Under the pieces are notes generated by a model. That model was not told the origin of the DNA and did not search any database. It saw only the letters and a program-made list of their open reading frames with translations. Positions 57,107 through 64,000 of a stretch of 64,000 nt of DNA are shown one piece after another. This DNA comes from Nitrospira sp. MA-1 (GTDB lineage: Bacteria; Nitrospirota; Nitrospiria; Nitrospirales; UBA8639). The position numbers and the translations under genes were made by a program. Position 1 is the first letter of the stretch; each line of letters starts with the position of its first letter. The stretch lies in assembly GCA_032139905.1 (NCBI GenBank), contig JAQJDB010000005.1, positions 355,001-419,000 on the forward strand, read 5' to 3'.

Positions 57107-59446
57107 ATGAGATACATGAAGACCTTGCTGACTCTTATTGGTCTACTCCTCGTCATGAGTGCCGACGTGGCCGCCTACGAAGTGATTCCGAATGCCGAGG
57201 CGGATGTCCTCTTCAAACAAATGGAAGAATCCATCTTTTTGTATGACAAAGATCCCTACACAATTAGCAAGGCCGTGGAGAAGAACGATGTGGCAGGCCT
57301 GTCCCTTGCCATTATCTATAATGGTAAGCCGGTCATTCATAAATGGTATGGAGATCGTAACCAGAAAAAGAAGGAAAAGACGACTGCAAATACGATCTAC
57401 CAATGTGCCTCGACGAGCAAGATGGTGTCATCATTAGGCTTTGCTGCAGCTTCGAGGCGAGGGGAACTTAGCCTCGATGAGAGCGTCACGGATTTCAATA
57501 AGAAACATCCTGACACCATTATTACAAAATGGGTCGACAAGGTTTTCAAAGATCATAAGTCCTGGCCTGATGACATTACGCCCCGACGTTTGCTGAGCCA
57601 TACGGCAGGTTTGGACACACATGGAATCGCGAATAAGCCATGGCTTCCTTCCAGCGACCCTCTCAAGGGGGTTATTCTCGGCAGAAACCTTGCGCATGAT
57701 GCCGTTAAACCTATCCACGAACCAGGGACTAAGTATGACTACTCTGGAGGTGGGTATACCGTGGCAGAAGCGATGCTCGAGATCGCTACCGATAAACCTT
57801 TCGAGACCTATCTCCAACGGAATGTTCTTGAGCCCTATGGCATGAATAAGAGCACTTTTGAGGATGGCAGTTCGGACATGGTCCATCTGGCTCGTGGGTG
57901 TAGTCGAGGTGTATGTCTCTATGATGTCCAAGTTTCTGAACTCAAAGCTGCAGGTGGATTGCTGTGCCATCCTGTAGATTACGCACGATTAGTCTCGCTG
58001 ATGATGAACGATGGGGCAGAGTATCTTGAGAACAATGCTGGAACGCAGATCATACCGAAGGCCGACATTGATGAGGTTCTGACAAAGGTGCCTCCTGCTG
58101 AGTATGGACTGGGAGTGGACATTTCGGGGTCTCAATTCTCTCACGGAGGCAAGCACCAGGGATTTGCGACGAACTTTTATGCGCATAGCGATAAGCAGGT
58201 AGGCATTGTCGTGCTCGTCAACGGCAAGTATACATGGGCAAGAAATAAGGAAGTCTACGGAGCAGGCACCCTCAATAATGCGGTGGTCAAAGCGTTTAAA
58301 ATTGCTTTTGGGGTGAGCAACGAATCAGGGAAACCCCTTAAACCAACATGTAGCGAAGACGAGGATTGTGCTGAGGGTCAATACTGTGACAAAGGCCCTG
58401 TTGCGACAATTGGGATTAACAAGTGTAAGGCAGGCAAGAAACGTAATGAAACGTGCAGCCGGAACGATGTCTGTGGCCCCAACCTGACGTGTTACGGCGA
58501 GCCGATCGGGAAATGTGGTTTCCTGGGAACGGTCGTCGTCGGTGATCAGTGCTTTAAGGACAAGGAATGCACATCCGGCAAGTGTGAGAAAGATACCTGT
58601 GTGTGTAAGAGTGACGGCGACTGTCCCAATGGACAAGCCTGTTATACCCCAATTGGAAAAGCCAACTATTGTGCAAGTACGAGCAAGGCCCTTGGGGCCA
58701 GTTGTTCTAAAAACAGCCAATGCGCCTCGGATAAGTGTCAACAAGACCAATGCGTGTGTAAGGGGGATGGTGACTGTCCGAACGGGCAGGCCTGCTTTAC
58801 ACCCGTTGGCAAAGCGAACTATTGCGCGAGTACGAGTAAGGCTCTGGGAGCTACATGTTCCAAGAATAGTGAATGTGCGTCGGACAAATGCCAACAGGAT
58901 AAGTGTGTGTGTAAGGGGGACGGTGACTGTCCCAATGGGCAAGCCTGCTATACGCCGGTTGGGAAGGCGAACTATTGCGCGAGTACGAGTAAGGCCCTGG
59001 GGGCCAGCTGTACCAAGGATAGTCAATGTGCCTCAGACAAGTGCGAACAGGACAAATGTGTATGTAAATCAAACGGCGATTGTCCCAACGGGCAAACCTG
59101 CTATACCCCGGTTGGGAAGGCGAATTATTGCGCAAGTACAAGTAAGGCCCTGGGGGCCAGCTGTACCAAGGATAGTCAATGTGCCTCAGACAAGTGCGAA
59201 CAGGACAAGTGTGTATGTAAATCAAACGGCGATTGTCCCAACGGGCAAAGCTGTTATACCCCGGTTGGGAAGGCGAACTATTGTGCAAGTACGAGTAAGG
59301 CTCTGGGAGCGAGTTGTTCGAAGAATAGCCAATGTGCCTCGGATAAATGTGAACAAGGGGAATGTGTGTGTCAGTCCGACAATGATTGTCCAGGATCGCA
59401 GAAATGTAAAACGCCTGTGACCAAAAAGAATTACTGTACGAAATGA
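57107..59446 (+). CDS. secreted beta-lactamase/esterase-fold protein with cysteine-rich repeat tail
   Basis: This is a 779-residue exported protein. A signal peptide (residues 1-23, ending ADVAA) precedes a class C beta-lactamase/D-Ala-D-Ala-peptidase fold. The SxxK nucleophile is Ser102-Thr-Ser-Lys105, followed by RRLLSHTAGLDTHG and the Tyr212-Ser-Gly motif (KYDYSGGGY). A late HGGKHQG motif stands where others have KTG or HxG. From about residue 411 the protein is Cys-rich. A Dickkopf-like module (CSEDEDCAEGQYCDKG) comes first, then six units of about 51 residues (CVCKxDGDCPNGQxCYTPVGKANYC pattern, in pieces). The cysteines imply disulfides. Its neighbour is a DsbA-like gene. The substrate may be an ester, amide or D-amino-acid peptide. 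Confidence 0.9.
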   Translation: MRYMKTLLTLIGLLLVMSADVAAYEVIPNAEADVLFKQMEESIFLYDKDPYTISKAVEKNDVAGLSLAIIYNGKPVIHKWYGDRNQKKKEKTTANTIYQCASTSKMVSSLGFAAASRRGELSLDESVTDFNKKHPDTIITKWVDKVFKDHKSWPDDITPRRLLSHTAGLDTHGIANKPWLPSSDPLKGVILGRNLAHDAVKPIHEPGTKYDYSGGGYTVAEAMLEIATDKPFETYLQRNVLEPYGMNKSTFEDGSSDMVHLARGCSRGVCLYDVQVSELKAAGGLLCHPVDYARLVSLMMNDGAEYLENNAGTQIIPKADIDEVLTKVPPAEYGLGVDISGSQFSHGGKHQGFATNFYAHSDKQVGIVVLVNGKYTWARNKEVYGAGTLNNAVVKAFKIAFGVSNESGKPLKPTCSEDEDCAEGQYCDKGPVATIGINKCKAGKKRNETCSRNDVCGPNLTCYGEPIGKCGFLGTVVVGDQCFKDKECTSGKCEKDTCVCKSDGDCPNGQACYTPIGKANYCASTSKALGASCSKNSQCASDKCQQDQCVCKGDGDCPNGQACFTPVGKANYCASTSKALGATCSKNSECASDKCQQDKCVCKGDGDCPNGQACYTPVGKANYCASTSKALGASCTKDSQCASDKCEQDKCVCKSNGDCPNGQTCYTPVGKANYCASTSKALGASCTKDSQCASDKCEQDKCVCKSNGDCPNGQSCYTPVGKANYCASTSKALGASCSKNSQCASDKCEQGECVCQSDNDCPGSQKCKTPVTKKNYCTK
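58673..59437 (+). repeat. tandem 153-bp coding repeats (cysteine-rich units)
   Basis: Five in-frame units of exactly 153 bases (51 codons) begin at 58673, 58826, 58979, 59132 and 59285, after a first divergent unit. Each encodes ASTSKALGAxC, then CASDKCxQDxCVCK, DCPNGQxCYTP and VGKANYC. The two units from 58979 and 59132 are nearly identical, which shows recent duplication. They lie inside the beta-lactamase-fold gene. Confidence 0.92.
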
Positions 59447-59920
59447 GGTCAACCTGCAAAGATTCTCGGCTTTGCCGGGCCGGGAGTAGTGAACCTCAGG
59501 AAGCATGGCCTGAATCCTGGTATAAGCGGGCCTGCCTTCATTCAGGATGAATTCAATGCGCCTGATTCCCTATTCCGTTGAGAAATTGTCGCACATTATC
59601 GAGGATCTGGATGGGCGTATCGTTCGTGGTGATGGTCATCCATCATCATGAACGAAAATCGGACCCGGTTGTATCACCGTCATGGTAGGAGCACACCATC
59701 CCTCTGATATAATCAGAATAGCGGAAGAGGATCGCTTAGGTCGGTGCCCGCGGGCTGTTTTAGGGTAATACTTACTTTGAGCGCCAGAGGAAGCCGGGAG
59801 ACCACTTTTTCGGTATGTGGTTCATGTGATTTCGTTCACACAGAAGGAAAGTAGTCCTGTTTGGAGGTCAAAACTTTCTTTTCAGACCGATTGATAAAAA
59901 CCACGAGAGACTATCTGGTC
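59447..59920. other. intergenic stretch upstream of lipoprotein genes
   Basis: No supported gene. The longer frame reaches 59861, but that start lies upstream of a better lipoprotein start at 59921. No tRNA or terminator was recognised. Confidence 0.35.
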
Positions 59921-60520
59921 ATGAAAGAAATAAGAACCCTGATGTTAGTCCTCGGAATAGCCTTTCCTTTCCTGGGATGTGCCACGAATATGGCACCTTT
60001 GCCCGCAAATCTTTCAGTTGATCAAACAATCGTGTTTGGGAAAGTTCAAGCGAGTCTCACCGGACCTACGACGCGATGGTATACTCCGCAGATTCGATTT
60101 TTTGAGCTCATGAATCTCACGACAAAAGAATGGTTTCGGGTGGATATCGAATCTGCCGATTCTCCATTTTTTCTCGCACTGCCGCCAGGCGAATATGAGT
60201 TGGTGCGACTCCAGATCAATGAAGGAGCTTTTCGATCTATGGCTCAATTGAATTCGACCTTCGAGGTGAGTAGGGGGGGACTGAATTATCTGGGAATATG
60301 GGAAGTGAAAATTCACCCACCGACGTATCTTCGGTTGGTCGATGTTTCCGTGGAAACTGATCTAGAGGATGCAAAAGCCCAAGTTCTTTCGCTGTATCCC
60401 GACTTAGCCGGTCTTCCTATCACCTCTCAACTCCCGACACCAAGGGATTCAGAAACGCGTCTAGTGGAAATATCTCCCTATCCTCGGGTATGGTGGTTTT
60501 GCCGCCATTTAACCTGTTAA
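59921..60520 (+). CDS. hypothetical lipoprotein
   Basis: This is about 199 residues. The start at 59921 gives MKEIRTLMLVLGIAFPFLGC, a classical lipoprotein signal with lipobox FLGC, so I prefer it to the 20-codon longer frame from 59861. The mature part is beta-rich (FELMNLTTKEWFRVDIES; FFLALPPGEYELVRLQINEG), resembling a carboxypeptidase-regulatory-like or DUF-type sandwich with a PPGEYELV turn. It precedes a second lipoprotein gene with 65 bases between. The function is unknown. Confidence 0.72.
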   Translation: MKEIRTLMLVLGIAFPFLGCATNMAPLPANLSVDQTIVFGKVQASLTGPTTRWYTPQIRFFELMNLTTKEWFRVDIESADSPFFLALPPGEYELVRLQINEGAFRSMAQLNSTFEVSRGGLNYLGIWEVKIHPPTYLRLVDVSVETDLEDAKAQVLSLYPDLAGLPITSQLPTPRDSETRLVEISPYPRVWWFCRHLTC

Positions 60521-60585
60521 TTATGGATGTATAACAAGTGGTGGGAGAGGACATTCCTGCCGAACCTGATGATCGGAAAGTACTC

Positions 60586-60891
60586 GTGAGAAGATTATCA
60601 TTAATTTTTTTGGCATTTTTACTAATTTTGGCCATGGGCTGCGGTCTTTACCCTCAGGCACAAATGTATGGATGGAAGGGAGTTCACCGTGAAGAGCTCA
60701 TTCGGGTGATGGGGCCACCGACTAAGCAAACCGCTTTGCCTAACGGCGGACAACGGTTGGAATTTATTCAACGAATCACTCGCCATCCATTGGCAGGTGA
60801 ATTGTATGGCACTTCGTATGAGTGTCATAAAACGTTTGAACTCGATGCCGAAGGTATCGTTCAACAGGCAGTTTCTGAACCGGTATGTTGA
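60586..60891 (+). CDS. small BamE/SmpA-like lipoprotein
   Basis: This is about 101 residues. GTG 60586 (VRRLSLIFLAFLLILAMGC) is preceded by GGAAAG and gives a short lipoprotein signal with lipobox AMGC, so it is better than GTG 60538. The mature part GVHREELIRVMGPPTKQT has the BamE/SmpA pattern, in which a turn GPP follows a helix. Full BamE identity is uncertain because the family core is short and divergent. Two cysteines at the C-terminus (YECHKTF, EPVC) may form a disulfide. Confidence 0.68.
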   Translation: MRRLSLIFLAFLLILAMGCGLYPQAQMYGWKGVHREELIRVMGPPTKQTALPNGGQRLEFIQRITRHPLAGELYGTSYECHKTFELDAEGIVQQAVSEPVC

Positions 60892-60921
60892 CCAAAAAGC
60901 ACTAACACCGCATTGTTCCAG

Positions 60922-60957
60922 AACACCCCAACTAACCATGTGATGGTGTGGGGTGTT
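60922..60957 (+). terminator. stem-loop downstream of the small lipoprotein gene
   Basis: AACACCCCA (60922-60930) pairs with TGGGGTGTT (60949-60957). An inner ACCAT/ATGGT stem extends the hairpin, and one T (58) and then CAATCA follow. The T-run is short, so termination efficiency is uncertain. Confidence 0.5.
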
Positions 60958-61000
60958 TCAATCAATCACGCCATTCAGTTCAATCGTGAGGAGGGTTGCA

Positions 61001-61702
61001 ATGCCGCGAAAATATCTGGCATTTGATATCGAAACGGCCAAAATTTTGCCTGAAAACTTCGGTGACTTACATGATCATCGGCCACTCGGCATTACCTGTA
61101 TGGCGACCTGGTGTAGCGATGAACCCTCGGCTGTGACCTTTTACTCAAAAAATGCCGATGGATCTCCTGCGCCACAAATGACCAGGGCGGATGTCACTGC
61201 CTTTGTCGAGCATCTCAAAAGCAAGTTACAGGAAGGCTATACCCTCATAACCCATAATGGACTGGGATTTGATTTCGTCATTGTGGCGGAAGAATGCGGA
61301 CAGGTGGATGATTGCCGTGCATTGGCGATGAACCATGTCGACATGATGTATCATTTCTTTTGCGGGAAAGGCTTCCCCATAAAGCTTAATGCGGCGGCGA
61401 AGGCCATAGGGGTGAGTAAGCCTGCTAATGTGGATGGTTCTGTGGCCCCAAGGCTATGGAAAGAGGGAGAATGTCAAACGGTACTGGACTATGTGGCACA
61501 GGATTGTCGGTTAACCTTGGACGTGGCCGAAGCCAGCGAAAAAGCCAAAAAGATCAGTTGGATAACCGGGCGAGGCACCATATCCCATTTTGAATTGCCG
61601 GGCGGATGGCTGACCGTTCAAGAAGCCTCCAAGTTACCTCTGCCTGACACGTCATGGATGGATAAGCCATGGCCGCGATCAAAGTTTATGGAATGGTGGT
61701 GA
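61001..61702 (+). CDS. DEDD-type 3'-5' exonuclease-like protein
   Basis: This is a 233-residue RNase-H-fold protein. Exo I is LAFDIETAKILPE, with the catalytic Asp-x-Glu. Exo II is LITHNGLGFDFVIV, with an Asn-x-x-x-Phe-Asp core. Exo III is DYVAQDCRLTLDVAE, with the final Asp. The fold resembles the DNA polymerase/RNase D proofreading domain and the predicted 3'-5' exonuclease group, but no polymerase or HRDC domain follows. ATG 61001 lies after GAGGAGGG, better than an in-frame start at 60953. The nucleic-acid substrate is unknown. Confidence 0.85.
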   Translation: MPRKYLAFDIETAKILPENFGDLHDHRPLGITCMATWCSDEPSAVTFYSKNADGSPAPQMTRADVTAFVEHLKSKLQEGYTLITHNGLGFDFVIVAEECGQVDDCRALAMNHVDMMYHFFCGKGFPIKLNAAAKAIGVSKPANVDGSVAPRLWKEGECQTVLDYVAQDCRLTLDVAEASEKAKKISWITGRGTISHFELPGGWLTVQEASKLPLPDTSWMDKPWPRSKFMEWW

Positions 61703-61768
61703 ATGAGAGAAGGTGCACACGTTGCATGTGTAAGTGGTCATAGAAAAATTAGAAATAAAGGAGAGAGT

Positions 61769-62260
61769 ATGTCTGTATTGATTGGGAAGAATTCGGTGGT
61801 CAGCGTCAATTATAAACTCACTGACGATGCCGGTAAGGTGTTGGATAGTTCAGATGGCTCAAAGCCCATGGTGTATTTGCATGGGGCGGGGAATATCATT
61901 CCCGGGTTGGAGAAGGCGCTGGCGGGTAAAGCCGAGGGAGATTCTCTGAAGGTAAGAATTGAGGCTGCTGAGGCTTATGGCGAGCTTATTGCTGACGGTA
62001 TCAAGACCATCGAAAAGGCCGCGTTCGAAGGAGTCGAGGCGGTTGAAGCGGGAATGGTCTTTGAGGCCAAGGCGCCGGATGGCGCGACGCAAGAAATTGT
62101 AGTGGTGAAAGTTGACGGTGATGCCGTCACCATTGATACCAACCATCCCCTGGCCGGTGTCGCGCTCAATTTTGATATTAAAGTTGTGAGTGTGCGAGAA
62201 GCCACCAAGGAAGAACTCGAGCATGGGCATTCACATGCTGGTGATGGCCATAGTCACTAG
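61769..62260 (+). CDS. slyD: FKBP-type peptidyl-prolyl isomerase, SlyD-like
   Basis: This is a 163-residue SlyD-type protein with an FKBP domain interrupted by an IF chaperone insert. Motifs are VVSVNYKLTDDAGKVLDSS, MVYLHGAGNIIPGLEKALAG, EAYGELIADGIKTIEKAAFEG and DTNHPLAGVALNFDIKVVSV. The C-terminus is histidine-rich (EHGHSHAGDGHSH), as in metal-binding SlyD. It catalyses proline isomerisation, and some members help nickel or copper enzymes mature. AAAGGAGAGAGT lies directly before the ATG at 61769. Confidence 0.93.
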   Translation: MSVLIGKNSVVSVNYKLTDDAGKVLDSSDGSKPMVYLHGAGNIIPGLEKALAGKAEGDSLKVRIEAAEAYGELIADGIKTIEKAAFEGVEAVEAGMVFEAKAPDGATQEIVVVKVDGDAVTIDTNHPLAGVALNFDIKVVSVREATKEELEHGHSHAGDGHSH

Positions 62261-62349
62261 ATCGTCCCAGGCGTGTAAGGGAATCATTTAATTGAAAAAA
62301 AACTCTGCTTTAAATTTCAGCTTCTAGCCGAGTATTTTTAAATGTACGG

Positions 62350-62548
62350 GAGATGCAGGGTTTCGCCCCTGCAGCCGAGCTCCTTTTGTTTCGGCAAAAG
62401 GAGCCAAAACCAGTGACGCCCCGTCCTGTCTCATCAGATATTGTGGACGCAAGTTTTGAGAGAGCGGTCCAACTCGCGGGGCTCAAACAAGGCCCGCCGT
62501 GAGATAAGAGCGTCCACAATAGGGACAGGACGGCAGGCGTCGATGGGC
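62350..62548 (+). repeat. structured dispersed repeat, copy A
   Basis: A G+C-rich segment with two adjacent hairpins: TGCAGGG-TTTCGC-CCCTGCA and, at 62380-62403, CTCCTTTTG-TTTCGG-CAAAAGGAG. A long inverted repeat follows, with CCGTCCTGTC (62421-62430) and ATTGTGGACGC (62440-62450) pairing with GCGTCCACAAT (62510-62520) and GACAGGACGG (62524-62533). Its internal segment AACTCGC-G-GCTCAAACAAGG also occurs in copy B on the other strand. It ends just before, and has replaced, the start of the DUF433 gene. It looks like a REP/BIME-like or non-autonomous mobile repeat. Confidence 0.75.
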
Positions 62549-62549
62549 G

Positions 62550-62771
62550 AGCTACGCAGATATCATCACAATCAAATTTGGGAAGCGAAGTGGGAAGCCC
62601 TGCATCAGAGGGATGCGGATCACGGTCCAGGATGTATTGGAATACATAGCTTCAGGGATGACCGAAGACGAAATTATTAGTGATTTCCCTGAATTGACCA
62701 AAGATGATATTCATGCGTGTCTCTCGTTTGCCGCTGATCGTGAGAAAAAGCGTTCCGCGCCTCTGGCATGA
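62550..62771 (+). pseudogene. DUF433 antitoxin without a start codon
   Basis: The frame translates as SYADIITIKFGKRSGKPCIR, then GMRITVQDVLEYIASGMTED and EIISDFPELTKDDIHACLSF, then AADREKKRSAPLA. This is a full DUF433 antitoxin helix-turn-helix protein. There is no ATG, GTG or TTG in frame at the normal place; a repeat (copy A) ends immediately upstream, and an in-frame stop lies at 62520. The expected start codon has been overwritten. The stop overlaps the toxin start by ATGA, as in intact DUF433-DUF5615 pairs. Confidence 0.8.
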
Positions 62772-63562
62772 AGTTGCTTATCGACCATAATCTTTCCTTT
62801 AAACTCCCTCCTAGGCTGAATTCCGAGTTCCCTGACTCCAAACATGTCAAGGATTTTAGCCTTTGGTGGTTCCAAATAATTTCCAAAGGCTTCCCCCTCG
62901 GGGCTGACCGACGCCTGCTGTCCGGTCCTGGGGTCGGACGCTTTAATGAACCGGCGGGCCTTGTTTGAGTCCCAGGGTAGACTCCGGAGTTGGCTCTCCA
63001 TAATTAAGGGGGTTCATTGTTTTAGCAGACTCCTCTCCTGGCCTCATGATGTGGCCGAGCCGTGCAGCCGACACCGGAAAAAGTCGCGCATTGTTTGAGC
63101 GCAGCGAGTTTGCGCGACGCGGGCGTCGGCGAACCGCGTAGGGAACCTGAAGGGCCACAGTATGGCCAACATGGTTTTGGGTCCTTTTGCCGAAACAAAA
63201 GGACCTGGGCTGCCGGGCCGAAACCCGGCATTTATCATGAATTCTCATAACTCCAGTTAGTGGAATGTGTTTGAAATGATGTTTCTTTTGCGCTGAACCA
63301 TCGAACGTTAATTCAAATGCCTATAACTCACAACGATGATGAAGCCATTGGGCAATTGGCTTTGGAGCAGAGTTTCGTTATTGTTTCCAAAGATTCCGAT
63401 TTCTTGCATAGAAGTCTTCTCCGTAGGCACCCCCCGAAGGTTATTTAAGTGAGAGTGGAAAATTTTTCAACTCGGAATATCCACGAACTGTTCACTCGTG
63501 GAGTGGAGTTCATCAAGGATTTTTTCAATAATCAGAATGAGGCACTGCTGATTATTAGTTGA
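62768..63562 (+). pseudogene. DUF5615 PIN-like toxin split by a repeat insertion
   Basis: The N-terminal part, MKLLIDHNLSFKLPPRLNSE then FPDSKHVKDFSL (62768-62863), matches the start of DUF5615 (PIN-like, Mut7-C) toxins. About 450 bases of repeat follow. The reading frame resumes near 63317 with DDEAIGQLALEQSFVIVSKD, then SDFLHRSLLRRHPPKVI, a stop (TAA at 63446) where family members have Trp, and VRVENFSTRNIHELF to 63562. The conserved acidic active-site residues Asp7 and the KDSDF Asp are kept. It is certainly non-functional as it stands. Confidence 0.78.
62864..63316 (-). repeat. structured dispersed repeat, copy B (inverted)
   Basis: Read on the minus strand, this segment carries TGCCGGG-TTTCGG-CCCGGCA and GGTCCTTTTG-TTTCGG-CAAAAGGACC (63180-63205), the same two hairpins as copy A with base changes in both arms. 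A GTCGCGCA...TGCGCGAC stem with AACTCGCTGCGCTCAAACAA in its loop follows. A second module like copy A (CAAACAAGGCCCGCCG and CAGCAGGCGTCGG) lies near 62900-62970. It interrupts the DUF5615 toxin. Exact ends are approximate. Confidence 0.7.
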
Positions 63563-63702
63563 AATAACTCAAGTCGGTAATTGTTCGACCTACAAAGGGT
63601 AGTGTCCCTCTTTTAAGCCATGTCATTAGAGATAAAAAATTAGAACTCCACATCTTATGCGGATTAGTCTAATTAAGGTTATCTTTTAAATGGGAGAATC
63701 GA

Positions 63703-64000
63703 GTGGATCAGGATGACTTACATACTCTAATAATTTATCAGAATCGTTATTTTGAAATACTGAATGAATTTTTCGTATCTGTGACGGGAAAGCAACCTAA
63801 TGAGTTTGCTCAGCTAGATAGCTTTTCAGAAGCAGTCAATCGGATGCCAGATAACATAAGGGGAAATATAAGAAGGCAAGTTGAAATACAAAATTCATAT
63901 GCCCTATTAGAAAATAATTTAAAGACTTTATATTCCTCAGAAGGAGCCGATGCCTTTGCCTCTGCTCAGAGGCTAGACGCATGTAAGCTAAATTTAGGTG
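63703..64000 (+). CDS. uncharacterised protein, runs off the right edge
   Basis: An open frame starts at GTG 63703 after GGGAG and continues without a stop to the end of the window (99 codons). The translation begins MDQDDLHTLIIYQNRYFEIL, then NEFFVSVTGKQPNEFAQLDS. It is mostly helical and charged, with no motif I know. The sequence is A+T-rich compared with the operon genes, in line with an accessory gene. An alternative ATG at 63690 is closed by a stop after eight codons. Confidence 0.55.
   Translation, partial: MDQDDLHTLIIYQNRYFEILNEFFVSVTGKQPNEFAQLDSFSEAVNRMPDNIRGNIRRQVEIQNSYALLENNLKTLYSSEGADAFASAQRLDACKLNLG

Noticed and set aside
58673-59437. Tandem repeats considered as a CRISPR array
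   Set aside because: Units are 153 bp, contiguous and in-frame coding, with no spacer structure and no cas genes.
58325-59459. Long open frames on the minus strand and in another plus frame within the cysteine-repeat region
   Set aside because: They are shadows created by the strong 153-bp periodicity of the real gene; the real frame has the signal peptide, catalytic motifs and cysteine pattern.
62441-63001. Short frames in the structured repeats (for example translations containing NKARR and TGRQAS)
   Set aside because: The two repeat copies read similarly because the DNA is repeated; there are no start signals, and hairpin structure explains the conservation better.

Overview
The window looks like a chromosomal segment of a chemolithoautotroph of the Nitrospira type (phylum Nitrospirota, or a relative with the same carbon metabolism). 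The main evidence is a nearly complete set of reductive TCA (rTCA) cycle genes: a five-subunit 2-oxoacid:ferredoxin oxidoreductase (29.9-34.1 kb), monomeric NADP isocitrate dehydrogenase (42.4-44.6 kb), both ATP-citrate lyase subunits, aconitase, a soluble fumarate reductase/succinate dehydrogenase pair and succinyl-CoA synthetase (45.8-55.7 kb). GC is moderate by eye (not computed). The taxonomic call is inference from gene content; no rRNA or tRNA gene was found.

Layout. 0-4.8 kb is an accessory, poorly coding stretch: the edge of a minus-strand gene, a coiled-coil protein, a badly decayed IS256-type transposase, and a GMC oxidoreductase paired with a small Tat-signal protein. 4.8-20.1 kb holds housekeeping and envelope genes: a peroxiredoxin with a lysine-rich tail, a VOC protein, an isoaspartyl peptidase, an HDOD-GGDEF regulator, dtd, murJ, a membrane-bound spermidine-synthase-like enzyme, small hypothetical proteins, an FG-GAP lipoprotein, ruvA, yebC and fmt. 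20.1-29.4 kb carries rsmA, ftsK, lolA, a membrane-anchored receiver protein, two HAD phosphatases, a lipoprotein, cutA and an M23 peptidase. After the oxidoreductase operon, which ends in a strong terminator, come surE, a DedA-like protein, cysS, rlmB, a LuxR-type regulator, and a prepilin-peptidase/minor-pilin operon (38.3-42.0 kb).

The rTCA genes lie in three transcription units: the oxidoreductase, icd, and aclBA-acn-frdBA-sucCD. The icd and acl promoters share an upstream sequence: two direct copies of ATGRGWCYTTTGA spaced 23-24 bp apart, abutting a -35/-10 pair with a 17-bp spacer. The oxidoreductase promoter has a weaker version with the same geometry. I read this as a shared operator for the carbon-fixation regulon. 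It is the most interesting unannotated signal in the window. The fumarate reductase iron-sulfur subunit also has an extra cysteine that would make its third cluster a [4Fe-4S] centre.

55.7-64 kb is again more accessory: a DsbA-like protein, a secreted class C beta-lactamase-fold protein with a tail of 51-residue cysteine-rich repeats, two lipoproteins, a DEDD exonuclease-like protein and an FKBP. Then comes a DUF433/DUF5615 toxin-antitoxin pair broken by two inverted copies of a structured repeat whose hairpin stems show compensatory base changes. The window ends inside an uncharacterised A+T-rich gene.
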